A stretch of DNA of 64,000 bases, taken from assembly GCF_014385165.1 (NCBI RefSeq), contig NZ_JACRTF010000001.1, positions 1,860,001 through 1,924,000 on the forward strand, given 5' to 3'. Position numbers and translations under genes: made by a program. Shown here piece after piece: positions 1-7,890 of this stretch (position 1 is the first letter of the stretch; each line of letters begins with the position of its first letter). The notes under the pieces are model-generated. The model was not told where the DNA came from, did not search any database, and saw only the letters and a program-made list of their open reading frames with translations. The stretch is from Jilunia laotingensis (GTDB lineage: Bacteria > Bacteroidota > Bacteroidia > Bacteroidales > Bacteroidaceae).

Positions 1-390
1 GACAAGCTTCAAGCAATGGGCGTAGAAGTATATTCGGTAAGTTGCGATTCGCATTTCGTTCATAAAGCATGGCACGATGCTTCTGAAAGTATCCGTAAGA
101 TCAAGTATCCGATGCTGGCAGACCCGACAGGTGCATTGGCACGCGCATTCGGTGTGTATATTGCAGAAGAAGGCATGGCTTATCGCGGTACATTCCTTAT
201 CAATCCGGAAGGTCAGATCAAGTTGGCGGAAATGAACGACAACAGCATTGGCCGTGATGCCGATGAACTGGTACGTAAAGTAGAGGCTGCTCAGTTTGTT
301 GCCTCTCATGACGGAGAAGTTTGTCCGGCTAAATGGAAAAAAGGGGAAGCTACTCTGAAACCGAGCATCGACCTGGTAGGAAAGATTTGA
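1..390 (+). CDS. ahpC: Alkyl hydroperoxide reductase subunit C (peroxiredoxin), 3' part
   Basis: The reading frame is open from base 1, so the gene begins upstream of the window; about 129 C-terminal residues are present. AhpC is a cytoplasmic 2-Cys peroxiredoxin that reduces hydrogen peroxide and organic hydroperoxides. The visible part has the conserved stretch around 'YPMLADPTGALARAFGVY' and the C-terminal 'GEVCPAKWKKGE' segment carrying the resolving cysteine. The peroxidatic cysteine lies outside the window. A strong terminator follows and ahpF starts 90 bp after the stop, the usual ahpCF order. The family assignment is secure. Confidence 0.95.
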   Translation, partial: DKLQAMGVEVYSVSCDSHFVHKAWHDASESIRKIKYPMLADPTGALARAFGVYIAEEGMAYRGTFLINPEGQIKLAEMNDNSIGRDADELVRKVEAAQFVASHDGEVCPAKWKKGEATLKPSIDLVGKI

Positions 391-404
391 TACTAATTAG
401 ACGA

Positions 405-436
405 AGGCCGGCAATGTTTTGATTACCGGCCTTTTT
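405..436 (+). terminator. Intrinsic terminator after ahpC
   Basis: Inverted repeat AAGGCCGG (405-412) / CCGGCCTT (426-433), followed by a short T run. It sits between ahpC and ahpF, so it probably makes ahpC transcripts more abundant than the ahpCF read-through (inference). Confidence 0.85.
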
Positions 437-479
437 AATTTATAAACGGATTCTTTAATTATAATAGGAGGAAAAACGG

Positions 480-2030
480 ATGTTAGAACCCGCATTGAAA
501 GAGCAACTGAAAGGTATATTTGCCGGTTTGGACGGAGATTATACTTTTGACATATATGTATCGCCCGAACATGAGGGGCGTAAAGAATTACTCGAATTAC
601 TGGGAGATGTGGCAGATTGTTCTTCGCATATTTCCAGCCGGGTGAATGACGGAGAGGCGTTGAAATTTACTATATTGAAGAATGGCGAGAGGACAGGAAT
701 AACCTTTCGTGCCGTTCCGAACGGACATGAGTTTACTTCTCTGTTACTGGCTATCCTCAATCTGGATGGAAAAGGGAAGAATTTTCCGGATGAACAAGTG
801 TGCAACCGTGTAAAGGCACTGAAAGGACCGGTACATCTCACTACGTATGTTTCACTCACTTGTACCAATTGCCCCGATGTGGTGCAGGCACTGAATGCTA
901 TGACTACCCTGAATCCGGGAATAACCCATGAAATGGTGGATGGTGCCCTTTATCAGAAAGAAGTAGAGTCGCTGAATATACAAGGTGTCCCTTCTGTTTT
1001 TGCAGACGGACAATTGTTGCATGTGGGACGTGGAGATTTTGGAGAATTGCTTGCGAAACTGGAAACCCGTTATGGCGTTGAAGAGATGGCCGTAGATACT
1101 ACGGTGAAGAATTATGATGTAATTATTGCCGGAGGTGGCCCTGCCGGAGTATCGGCTGCGATCTATTCGGCTCGCAAGGGATTGAAAGTTGCCATCGTTG
1201 CCGAACGAATCGGTGGACAGGTGAAAGAGACGGTAGGAATAGAAAATCTGATTTCCACTCCTTACACTACCGGTAATGAGTTGGCTGACCACTTGAAAAC
1301 CCATTTGATGGAATATCCGGTTGACTTGCTTGAGCATCGTAAGATAGATAAAGTGGAAGTTTCGGGAAATGAAAAGTTGGTAACGACCTCCGTAGGTGAA
1401 ACATTATCCGCCCCTGCTTTAATCATTGCTACCGGGGCAAGTTGGCGTAAACTGAATGTTCCCGGTGAGGCGGAACATATAGGTAGAGGTGTAGCTTTTT
1501 GTCCCCACTGCGACGGTCCGTTTTATAAAGATAAACATGTTGCTGTTGTCGGAGGTGGAAATTCCGGAATAGAAGCTGCTATCGACCTGGCAGGTATCTG
1601 TTCGAAGGTGACTGTCCTGGAGTTCATGGATGAGTTGAAAGCCGACAGTGTCTTGCAGGAAAAGGTGAAAAGCCTGCCGAACGTGGAAATCTTCGTTAAT
1701 TCCCAAACAGCCGAAGTGATAGGAGACGGTACTAAACTGACTTCCTTACGTGTGAAGGATCGTGGTACGGGTGACGAGCGTATCCACAATTTGGATGGGG
1801 TGTTTGTACAAATCGGTTTGGTTGCCAACAGTGCTGTTTTCCGTGATGTCGTGGAAACGAATCGTGCGGGTGAAATCGTGATTGATACCCATTGCCGTAC
1901 TAATGTAGCTGGCATTTATGCTGCCGGTGATGTTTCAACCGTTCCTTATAAACAGATTATCATTGCTATGGGTGAAGGTGCGAAAGCTGCTTTGTCTGCT
2001 TTTGAAGACCGGGTACGTGGTGTGATTTGA
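480..2030 (+). CDS. ahpF: Alkyl hydroperoxide reductase subunit F
   Basis: A flavoprotein disulfide reductase of 516 residues, the normal AhpF length, that passes electrons from NAD(P)H to AhpC. The N-terminal double-thioredoxin-fold module carries its CxxC at C128-T-N-C131. The C-terminal thioredoxin-reductase-like part starts at about residue 210 with the FAD-binding 'IIAGGGPAGVSAAIYSARKG' and has the redox-active C341-P-H-C344. The NAD(P)H-binding 'VVGGGNSGIEAA' and the late FAD motif 'GIYAAGDV' are also present. The ATG at 480 follows an unusually good Shine-Dalgarno (AGGAGG, about 465-471), rare in Bacteroides, which fixes the start. It forms the ahpCF unit with the upstream peroxiredoxin. 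Confidence 0.97.
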   Translation: MLEPALKEQLKGIFAGLDGDYTFDIYVSPEHEGRKELLELLGDVADCSSHISSRVNDGEALKFTILKNGERTGITFRAVPNGHEFTSLLLAILNLDGKGKNFPDEQVCNRVKALKGPVHLTTYVSLTCTNCPDVVQALNAMTTLNPGITHEMVDGALYQKEVESLNIQGVPSVFADGQLLHVGRGDFGELLAKLETRYGVEEMAVDTTVKNYDVIIAGGGPAGVSAAIYSARKGLKVAIVAERIGGQVKETVGIENLISTPYTTGNELADHLKTHLMEYPVDLLEHRKIDKVEVSGNEKLVTTSVGETLSAPALIIATGASWRKLNVPGEAEHIGRGVAFCPHCDGPFYKDKHVAVVGGGNSGIEAAIDLAGICSKVTVLEFMDELKADSVLQEKVKSLPNVEIFVNSQTAEVIGDGTKLTSLRVKDRGTGDERIHNLDGVFVQIGLVANSAVFRDVVETNRAGEIVIDTHCRTNVAGIYAAGDVSTVPYKQIIIAMGEGAKAALSAFEDRVRGVI

Positions 2031-2056
2031 TCTCAGAACTTTATTCTTAGGATATC

Positions 2057-2106
2057 AATACCCAGCACGGTGAGTATGCTTACTCAATGTGCTGGGTATT
2101 AATTTT
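2057..2106 (+). terminator. Intrinsic terminator after ahpF
   Basis: A 12 bp perfect inverted repeat (AATACCCAGCAC at 2057-2068, GTGCTGGGTATT at 2089-2100) followed by AATTTT. It closes the ahpCF unit. Confidence 0.85.
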
Positions 2107-2152
2107 ATCATTATTATTTCTTTATCCTGTCACCATTTTCGTTTTCATGTTG

Positions 2153-2160
2153 TATTTTTG
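2153..2160 (+). promoter_or_regulatory. Bacteroides -7 promoter box upstream of the IMPase gene
   Basis: TATTTTTG matches the Bacteroides -7 consensus TAnnTTTG and lies 52 bp before the ATG at 2205. No convincing -33 TTTG is visible, so this is a moderate call. Confidence 0.5.
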
Positions 2161-2204
2161 TCTGCAGATTTGTTATTTAGTTGAATGAAACAAATAATGC
2201 AACT

Positions 2205-3008
2205 ATGTTAGATTTACAACAATTGACTGCTGACGTATGTCGCTTAGCAACATCTGTCGGGCATTTCCTGAAAGAAGAACGGAAGAATTTCAACCGTGAG
2301 AGTGTGGTCAAAAAGCATGAACATGATTACGTATCCTATGTCGATAAGGAAGCTGAACATAAATTAGTGGCGGCTCTCAACGATTTGTTGCCTGAAGCCG
2401 GTTTTATTGCTGAAGAAGGTTCGGCTACGTATAATGACGAGCCTTATTGTTGGGTGATAGATCCTTTGGACGGTACTACTAACTATATCCACGATAATGC
2501 TCCCTATTGTGTCTGCATCTCTTTACGCAATCGCGAAGAATTGCTGCTTGGAGTTGTCTATGAAGTGTGTCGTGATGAGTGCTTTTATGCTTGGAAAGAT
2601 GGTAAGGCATGGCTGAACGGTGAACCTTTGCAAGTTTCGACAGTGAATGAACTTACCGATGCTTTTATCATTGTGGAACTTCCTTACAATGACAAAGAGT
2701 ACAAACAGACTGCGATGCATCTCTTAAATGAGTTTTATGGGAAAGTGGGAGGAATACGAATGAATGGTTCTGCTGCAGCGGCTATCTGCTATGTTGCTGC
2801 GGGGCGTTTCGATGCTTGGATGGAAGCTTTTCTCGGCAAATGGGACTATTCTGCCGCTGCCTTGATTCTTCTTGAGGCTGGTGGCGAGGTGACTGACTTT
2901 TATGGAGACAGGCACTTCATTGAAGGGCATCATATCATTGCCACGAATGGGCATTTACATGCATTGATGCAACAGAAGGTAAATGAACTTTTACCGGTAG
3001 GAATGTAG
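2205..3008 (+). CDS. Inositol monophosphatase family protein
   Basis: A 267-residue member of the Mg2+-dependent, Li+-sensitive phosphatase family (IMPase/SuhB/CysQ fold). The metal and phosphate motif 'WVIDPLDGTTNYIHDNAPYC' and the upstream acidic 'AEEGS' are both present. The C-terminal family motif appears as 'WDYSAAALILLEAGG'. The substrate (inositol-1-phosphate, a sugar phosphate or a nucleotide 3'-phosphate) cannot be decided. The frame is open back to a TTG at 2181, but the ATG at 2205 begins the 'MLDLQQLTADVCRLA' helix expected at the family's N-terminus, so I prefer it. The comF-like gene follows after 26 bp and is probably co-transcribed. Confidence 0.9.
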   Translation: MLDLQQLTADVCRLATSVGHFLKEERKNFNRESVVKKHEHDYVSYVDKEAEHKLVAALNDLLPEAGFIAEEGSATYNDEPYCWVIDPLDGTTNYIHDNAPYCVCISLRNREELLLGVVYEVCRDECFYAWKDGKAWLNGEPLQVSTVNELTDAFIIVELPYNDKEYKQTAMHLLNEFYGKVGGIRMNGSAAAAICYVAAGRFDAWMEAFLGKWDYSAAALILLEAGGEVTDFYGDRHFIEGHHIIATNGHLHALMQQKVNELLPVGM

Positions 3009-3034
3009 TTCCGGATTTAAATCTGATAAATCTT

Positions 3035-3724
3035 ATGAAAGAGTGGCTTTACTCATTTCTTTCTCTATTTTTCCCCCGTTGTTGTCTGGTATGTGGGCGG
3101 ACGCTGGCAAAGGGTGAAGAGTGTTTATGTACCGGATGTAATATAGGCTTGCCCCGTACGGGATATCATTTGCAGAAAGATAATCCGGTTGAAAAGATGT
3201 TTTGGGGCAAAATACCGCTGGGACGTGCTACCTCCTTTTTCTTTTATCGCAAAGGGAACGATTGCCAGGCCATTCTTTATGAGCTGAAATATAATGGTCA
3301 GAAGGAGATTGGTGAGATTATGGGTCGCTATATGGCTGCCGAATTGCTTCCTTCGGGCTTTTTCGAAGGTATAGATGTCATTATCCCTGTCCCTTTACAT
3401 AAGAAGAAACAGAAGTTAAGAGGGTATAATCAGAGTGAATGGCTGGCCTGCGGGATCTCTGCCCTTACCGCATTACCCGTTAAGACCGATGCTGTGATTC
3501 GTGAGAAGAATACGGAAACACAGACTAAAAAGTCCATGTCGGAACGTTGGGAAAATGTGGATGGTATTTTTCTTCTTAAATCTCCCGAATGGTTCAAGGG
3601 CAAACATATACTTATTATCGATGATGTTTTGACTACCGGAGCGACTACTGTGGCATGTGCTTCAGCTTTTAATGCGGTAGAAGGGATGAAGATAAGTATT
3701 CTGACTTTGGCGGTAGCCGATTAA
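3035..3724 (+). CDS. ComF family phosphoribosyltransferase-like protein
   Basis: A 229-residue protein of the ComF/GntX type. An N-terminal zinc-ribbon-like cysteine set (CCLVCGRTL...CLCTGC, about residues 17-40) is followed by a type I phosphoribosyltransferase fold with the PRPP-binding 'ILIIDDVLTTGATT' near residue 195. Members take part in DNA uptake in naturally competent bacteria, but in Bacteroides the role is not established. It lies 26 bp after the IMPase-like gene on the same strand. Confidence 0.88.
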   Translation: MKEWLYSFLSLFFPRCCLVCGRTLAKGEECLCTGCNIGLPRTGYHLQKDNPVEKMFWGKIPLGRATSFFFYRKGNDCQAILYELKYNGQKEIGEIMGRYMAAELLPSGFFEGIDVIIPVPLHKKKQKLRGYNQSEWLACGISALTALPVKTDAVIREKNTETQTKKSMSERWENVDGIFLLKSPEWFKGKHILIIDDVLTTGATTVACASAFNAVEGMKISILTLAVAD

Positions 3725-3756
3725 AACAGAGAAAGTTTTGCATTTTTTGACTTCAC

Positions 3757-3789
3757 AAAAAAAGGTTCGCCTATCGACGAACCTTTTTT
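3757..3789. terminator. Bidirectional terminator between comF-like gene and tRNA-Asn genes
   Basis: GGTTCG (3764-3769) / CGAACC (3778-3783) flanked by A7 on the left and T6 on the right, so it gives a U tract on both strands. It can stop the rightward comF-like transcript and the leftward tRNA transcript. Confidence 0.85.
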
Positions 3790-3790
3790 G

Positions 3791-3864
3791 CTCTTCCTCT
3801 TGGACTTGAACCAAGGACCCTCTGATTAACAGTCAGATGCTCTAACCGACTGAGCTAAGGAAGA
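3791..3864 (-). tRNA. tRNA-Asn (anticodon GTT), distal copy
   Basis: On the minus strand the 74 nt fold into a standard cloverleaf: acceptor TCTTCCT/AGGAAGA, U8-A9, D arm GCTC/GAGC, anticodon arm TCTGA-CTGTTAA-TCAGA with GTT at the anticodon, and T arm CTTGG-TTCAAGT-CCAAG. The discriminator is G and CCA is not encoded. It is the downstream member of a tandem pair and adjoins the bidirectional terminator. Confidence 0.97.
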
Positions 3865-3893
3865 ATATTTGCATCCGGGATTTTTGAACTTTG

Positions 3894-3967
3894 CTCTTCC
3901 TCTTGGACTTGAACCAAGGACCCTCTGATTAACAGTCAGATGCTCTAACCGACTGAGCTAAGGAAGA
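3894..3967 (-). tRNA. tRNA-Asn (anticodon GTT), proximal copy
   Basis: The same 74 nt as the neighbouring copy, base for base, on the minus strand with anticodon GTT. The two copies are separated by 29 nt and are probably one transcript. The identical sequences point to recent tandem duplication or gene conversion (inference). Confidence 0.97.
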
Positions 3968-4020
3968 ATGTTTTTTCTCAAATGCGCTGCAAAAGTAATA
4001 GGTTATTTTGAAATATGCAA

Positions 4021-4028
4021 TATCTTTG
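4021..4028 (+). promoter_or_regulatory. -7 promoter box of the PfkB kinase gene
   Basis: TATCTTTG matches TAnnTTTG, 17 bp before the ATG at 4046. It lies inside the longer possible reading frame (open to 3968), so transcription would start after that upstream ATG. This supports the start at 4046. Confidence 0.6.
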
Positions 4029-4045
4029 CAAAAAAAATATTTGAA

Positions 4046-5032
4046 ATGGACAAAATAATTGGTTTGGGCAATGCCCTTGTTGATGTACTTGCAACTTTGA
4101 AAGATGATTCCTTACTTACGACTATGGGATTGCCTAAAGGGAGTATGCAACTCATTGATGAAGCTAAGTTACAACAGATTAAGGATGAATTCAGCCAGAT
4201 GAAAACCCATCTTGCAACAGGTGGATCAGCCGGAAATACCATTTTGGGACTCTCTTGTCTCGGTGCAGCGACCGGTTTTATCGGAAAAGTGGGGAATGAT
4301 ACTTATGGAAACTTTTTTCGTGAAAACCTTCAAAAAAACAATATACAGGACAATTTGCTTCTTTCCGATCTTCCTTCGGGAGTAGCATCGACTTTTATTT
4401 CTTCGGACGGTGAACGGACGTTTGGTACTTATCTCGGAGCCGCAGCTTCATTGAAAGCCGAAGATCTAACATTGGAAATGTTTAAAGGATATGCTTACTT
4501 ATATATAGAAGGATATCTGGTACAGGATCACGATATGATTCTCCGCGCCATTAAACTGGCAAAAGAAGCCGGACTTCAGATATGCCTCGATATGGCGAGC
4601 TATAACATCGTAGAAGAAGATAAAGAGTTCTTTTCCTTATTGATTAATAAATATGTGGATATCGTATTTGCCAATGAGGAGGAAGCAAAAGCTTTCACGG
4701 GTAAGGAACCCGAAGAAGCACTGGAAATTATCGGCAAGCAGTGTAGCATTGCGATCGTAAAAGTGGGATGCAGAGGTTCCTTGATACGTAAAGGTACGGA
4801 AGAAGTCAAGGTAGATGCCATCCCGGTAAAGAAAGTGCTGGATACCACCGGTGCGGGTGATTATTTCTCGGCAGGCTTTCTATATGGCTTGACTTGCGGC
4901 TATTCTTTGGAGAAATGTGCTAAAATAGGTTCTATTCTTTCGGGAAATGTTATACAAGTTATCGGAACTACTATCCCAAAGGAACGTTGGGATGAAATAA
5001 AGTTAAATATTAACGAAATTCTGTCAGAATGA
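4046..5032 (+). CDS. PfkB family carbohydrate/adenosine-type kinase
   Basis: A 328-residue ribokinase-fold kinase. The PfkB N-terminal glycine motif appears as 'TGGSAGNTILGLSCLGA' and the C-terminal anion-hole/catalytic motif as 'DTTGAGDYFSAGFLYGL', whose aspartate is the expected base. The N-terminus 'MDKIIGLGNALVDVL' resembles bacterial adenosine/sugar kinases, but the substrate is not determined. An ATG at 3968 extends the frame into the tRNA 5' end and lies upstream of the promoter box, so I reject it. The S41 protease gene follows after 47 bp. Confidence 0.9.
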   Translation: MDKIIGLGNALVDVLATLKDDSLLTTMGLPKGSMQLIDEAKLQQIKDEFSQMKTHLATGGSAGNTILGLSCLGAATGFIGKVGNDTYGNFFRENLQKNNIQDNLLLSDLPSGVASTFISSDGERTFGTYLGAAASLKAEDLTLEMFKGYAYLYIEGYLVQDHDMILRAIKLAKEAGLQICLDMASYNIVEEDKEFFSLLINKYVDIVFANEEEAKAFTGKEPEEALEIIGKQCSIAIVKVGCRGSLIRKGTEEVKVDAIPVKKVLDTTGAGDYFSAGFLYGLTCGYSLEKCAKIGSILSGNVIQVIGTTIPKERWDEIKLNINEILSE

Positions 5033-5038
5033 ACAGGT

Positions 5039-5064
5039 AATGAGTTACTTTTACGACTCATTTT
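5039..5064 (+). terminator. Weak hairpin between PfkB kinase and S41 protease genes
   Basis: AATGAGT (5039-5045) / ACTCATT (5056-5062) followed by TT. A small stem with a weak U tract, possibly a partial terminator or attenuator. Confidence 0.45.
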
Positions 5065-5079
5065 AACTAAAAAAGATGT

Positions 5080-6756
5080 ATGAAAAAGTTTCTGAATAGG
5101 AGAAATGCTGTCCTTGCAATGGTTGTGCTGATTGCTGCAGCCTTCTTGGGATTTAAAAGTGGTGACGACCGTAATTTCCAGATAGCTAAGAACCTGGAGA
5201 TATTCAATTCTATTGTAAAAGAGTTGGATATGTTTTACGTGGACACCATCGATCCCAATAAGACGATCCGCGAAGGAATCGACAATATGTTATATTCACT
5301 CGATCCCTATACAGTATATTATCCCGAAAATGATCAGGATGAACTGGAGATGATGCTGAAAGGTTCCTATGGGGGAATCGGATCTATCATCAGATATAAA
5401 CCGGAACTTAAATATACTATGATCGTGGAGCCTTATGAGGGGATGCCGGCTGCTGAAAGCGGTTTAAAGCCGGGTGACCTTCTTTTGGAGATAGACGGAA
5501 AAGACCTGAAAGGCAATTCGGACGTAAGCACTTTGTTGCGTGGACAGGTAAATACAAGTTTCAAATTGAAAGTGAAACGTCCCGGTGTAAAAGATCCTTT
5601 GGAATTTACAATCGTACGTCGCTCCATTCAGATGCCAACCATTCCCTATTATGCCATGATGGATAATCAGGTTGGTTATATCAATTTGAACAGTTTCTCG
5701 GGAAATCCTTCGAAAGATTTCAAAAAGGCTTTTCTCGATTTGAAGAAGCAGGGAATTACTTCATTGGTCATTGACATCCGGGATAATGGGGGCGGATTGC
5801 TTGAACAGGCTGTGGAAATTGCAAATTATTTCCTACCGCGTGGCAAAGTGATCGTGACTACAAAAGGAAAGGTAAAGCAAGCCAGCAGTACTTATAAGAC
5901 CTTACGTGAACCGTTGGATTTGGATATCCCGATAGCTGTTCTGGTGAATAGCGGTACGGCTTCTGCTTCCGAGATTCTCTCGGGTGCTTTGCAGGATTTG
6001 GATCGTGCCGTTATTATCGGTAATCGTACTTTTGGTAAAGGCTTGGTACAGGTTCCACGTTCATTGCCTTATGGCGGTAATATGAAGGTTACCACTTCCA
6101 AATATTATATCCCTAGCGGACGTTGTGTGCAGGCCATTGATTATAAACACCGGAATGAAGACGGAAGTGTCGGAACCATTCCCGATAGTTTGACTTCTGT
6201 GTTCCATACGGCTGCCGGACGTGAAGTCCGTGATGGAGGTGGAGTGACACCGGACATTACAATTAAACAGGAGCGGTTGCCTAATATAGTTTATTATCTT
6301 CTTCGTGACGATTTGATATTCGATTATGCTACGGATTACTGCTTGAAACACCCTACTATTGCCTCTGCTGAAGATTTCAAACTGACGGATGCCGATTATG
6401 AGGAGTTTAAAAAGAAAGTAAAAGCAGCAGATTTCAAATATGACCAACAGAGCGAGAAGATTCTGAAAACATTGAAAGAAGCTGCTGAATTTGAAGGCTA
6501 TATGTCAGAAGCATCCGATGAGTTCAAGGCGTTGGAGAAGAAGTTGAATCATAACCTTGATCGTGATCTGGATTATTTCTCGAAAGATATTAAAGAGATT
6601 CTTGCTTTAGAGATTGTAAAACGCTACTATTATAAGCGTGGAGCAATTATCGAGCAGTTAAAGGGGGACAAAGGTATGGAAGAAGCGGTAAAAGTACTTA
6701 CTTCGCCCGAACGTTACAAAGAAATATTGACTGTCCCGGTTGCTGAAAAGAAATAA
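5080..6756 (+). CDS. S41 family C-terminal processing peptidase with PDZ domain
   Basis: A 558-residue periplasmic Ser/Lys protease of the CtpA/Prc type. An N-terminal signal anchor (about residues 9-25) is followed by a PDZ domain (about 90-170, 'YEGMPAAESGLKPGDLLLEIDG') and the S41 catalytic domain. The catalytic serine is most likely S295 in 'GTASASE' and the general base K320 in 'FGKGLVQ', with the 25-residue spacing seen in Prc. The C-terminal 150 residues are charged and helical. These proteases trim or degrade envelope proteins by their C-termini. A good terminator follows the gene. Confidence 0.94.
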   Translation: MKKFLNRRNAVLAMVVLIAAAFLGFKSGDDRNFQIAKNLEIFNSIVKELDMFYVDTIDPNKTIREGIDNMLYSLDPYTVYYPENDQDELEMMLKGSYGGIGSIIRYKPELKYTMIVEPYEGMPAAESGLKPGDLLLEIDGKDLKGNSDVSTLLRGQVNTSFKLKVKRPGVKDPLEFTIVRRSIQMPTIPYYAMMDNQVGYINLNSFSGNPSKDFKKAFLDLKKQGITSLVIDIRDNGGGLLEQAVEIANYFLPRGKVIVTTKGKVKQASSTYKTLREPLDLDIPIAVLVNSGTASASEILSGALQDLDRAVIIGNRTFGKGLVQVPRSLPYGGNMKVTTSKYYIPSGRCVQAIDYKHRNEDGSVGTIPDSLTSVFHTAAGREVRDGGGVTPDITIKQERLPNIVYYLLRDDLIFDYATDYCLKHPTIASAEDFKLTDADYEEFKKKVKAADFKYDQQSEKILKTLKEAAEFEGYMSEASDEFKALEKKLNHNLDRDLDYFSKDIKEILALEIVKRYYYKRGAIIEQLKGDKGMEEAVKVLTSPERYKEILTVPVAEKK

Positions 6757-6808
6757 ACTCTGAATTTCATCTTTAACAAGAAGAAACTGAAACAATGTAA
6801 ATCTACAT

Positions 6809-6862
6809 AACCACAGGTAATCTTTCAATATCATCGAAGGACTATCTGTGGTTTTCTTTTTC
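6809..6862 (+). terminator. Terminator after the S41 protease gene
   Basis: AACCACAG (6809-6816) / CTGTGGTT (6846-6853) with a 29 nt loop, followed by a T-rich tract (TTTTCTTTTT). Confidence 0.7.
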
Positions 6863-6904
6863 GGGTATTCCTTGCCACGGGGAAGGGAATCCGATTCCAT
6901 TTTC

Positions 6905-7045
6905 TCTCCGAATCCAAGTCTGACCTCTGCAACAACGTCTCCCGACTGGGAGGGTACTTATCCGGGACTGATGGATCAGTTCCACTTCTGCGATAAAGCT
7001 ATTAATGCAGAAGACGTTCGCAGGCTTTCTAATGAGAAAGGATAA
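6905..7045 (+). pseudogene. Remnant of a LamG/concanavalin-like domain C-terminus
   Basis: About 45 in-frame codons ending in 'GLMDQFHFCDKAINAEDVRR' and a stop. This resembles the last strand and helix of LamG-type jelly-roll domains, usually written as DEFRIYNRALSADEI. There is no start codon with a domain in front of it and the preceding sequence is a terminator, so this is a 3' scrap of a lost secreted protein. The assignment is by pattern only. Confidence 0.5.
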
Positions 7046-7084
7046 CGGGAGAATAATCTTTTAATTAGTTAGATAAATTGTAAG

Positions 7085-7167
7085 AACATCCGGATGTTTT
7101 ATATAATAACATGGGGATGTTGTATGTCGAAACATGGGGATGTTCTTATATAAAACATCCGGATGTT
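7085..7167 (+). repeat. Palindrome array A: four 14 bp units at 23 bp pitch
   Basis: Units start at 7085, 7108, 7131 and 7154, an exact 23 bp step. Outer units are AACATCCGGATGTT and inner units are AACATGGGGATGTT, with 9 bp A+T-rich spacers. Every unit keeps the stem AACAT/ATGTT while the four central bases change (CCGG or GGGG). The array lies between the LamG scrap and the composite pseudogene. A sister array of the same family is at 36542-36624. Confidence 0.9.
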
Positions 7168-7191
7168 TTTAATTTGGAGATAGTGCTTTAT

Positions 7192-7312
7192 ATGAAATAC
7201 ATCTTAACTTTTTTGCTGTTGTATACTTATTATCAGAGTGATAAATTTGAATGTATCTCGGATGAGGAACTGATGACATTGCTGCAGCAGAGGACTTTCC
7301 GTTATTTTGGGG
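7192..7312 (+). pseudogene. 5' remnant of a glucoamylase-like secreted enzyme
   Basis: It starts with ATG and a hydrophobic leader ('MKYILTFLLLYTYY'), then 'DEELMTLLQQRTFRYF'. This resembles the first helix of Bacteroidota glucoamylase-like proteins, where the phrase QxxTFxYFW is typical (family memory, not a search). After about 40 codons the similarity stops at the junction near 7310, and the sequence continues with the end of a different gene in another frame. The ATG-to-stop frame (7192-7362) is therefore not a functional gene. Confidence 0.5.
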
Positions 7313-7468
7313 AATTGCCCCGACAAGCTGTACAGTTCATGGCTGGTTTATGGTACTCATGAATTGTTGATAAAATCATTGACTACCGATCAGGATTATT
7401 GCTTTTGCGTGGAGGCGTTTAATGGAAATGGAGTATCTTTACGCTCGGAAATAAAATATATAGAGTAG
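7310..7468 (+). pseudogene. 3' remnant with a fibronectin-III-like C-terminus
   Basis: The frame starting at 7310 reads 'GNCPDKLYSSWLVYGTHELL', then 'DYCFCVEAFNGNGVS', then a stop at 7466-7468. The pattern 'PDKLY..YG..L......YYF.VEAFNENG.S' is common at the C-terminal FnIII-like domain of Bacteroidota glycosidases. It is fused out of frame to the 5' remnant before it, which indicates a deletion that removed the bodies of two genes or of one large one. Confidence 0.5.
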
Positions 7469-7526
7469 CGTTTATATACCTTTTATTTCCATCTCAGTCG
7501 TTTATCAATTCCTAGCGGTACGTAAA

Positions 7527-7838
7527 ATGGAAAGTAAAGGAGTAAAATACCAGTTCACAGCGAAAGTTTATCAATATTCGTCATCGGTAGAGATACCCGG
7601 CTGGACTATTGTTTCACTTCCGAAGGACATGTCAATAGAGATACGGGACAATTTTAAGAAGTTTGAAGAAGGCTGGGGACGGATGAAGGTAACTGCAAGA
7701 ATTGGTAATAGTGAATGGAGAACTTCCATTTGGTTTGATACGAAACAAGAAATTTACATGCTTCCTCTCAAGGCTGAGATCCGGAAAAAGGAAAATATAG
7801 TCCCTGATAAAATAGTGGATGTAGTTGTTTTTATTTGA
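7527..7838 (+). CDS. DUF1905 domain-containing protein
   Basis: A 103-residue small beta-rich protein. The pattern of a tryptophan-containing 'GWTIVSLPKDMS', then 'GRMKVTARIGNSEWRTSIW', then 'YMLPLKAEIRKKENI' and 'VDVVVFI' matches DUF1905. No enzymatic role is known for the family. It is likely cytoplasmic, with no signal peptide. It stands 58 bp after the pseudogene patch and 52 bp before the hydrolase gene. Confidence 0.75.
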   Translation: MESKGVKYQFTAKVYQYSSSVEIPGWTIVSLPKDMSIEIRDNFKKFEEGWGRMKVTARIGNSEWRTSIWFDTKQEIYMLPLKAEIRKKENIVPDKIVDVVVFI

Positions 7839-7890
7839 TTAAATTCTGTGACTGAGGATGTTTAACCCTCATCTTTAATATTAATACTAT

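Noticed and set aside
3968..4045. N-terminal extension of the PfkB kinase to the ATG at 3968
   Set aside because: It starts at the tRNA 5' edge and contains the -7 promoter box. Family proteins begin at the sequence starting at 4046.
7111..7362. An 83-codon open frame running through palindrome array A
   Set aside because: The first part is translated repeat sequence and the second part is a gene remnant broken by a deletion junction. It is not an intact gene.
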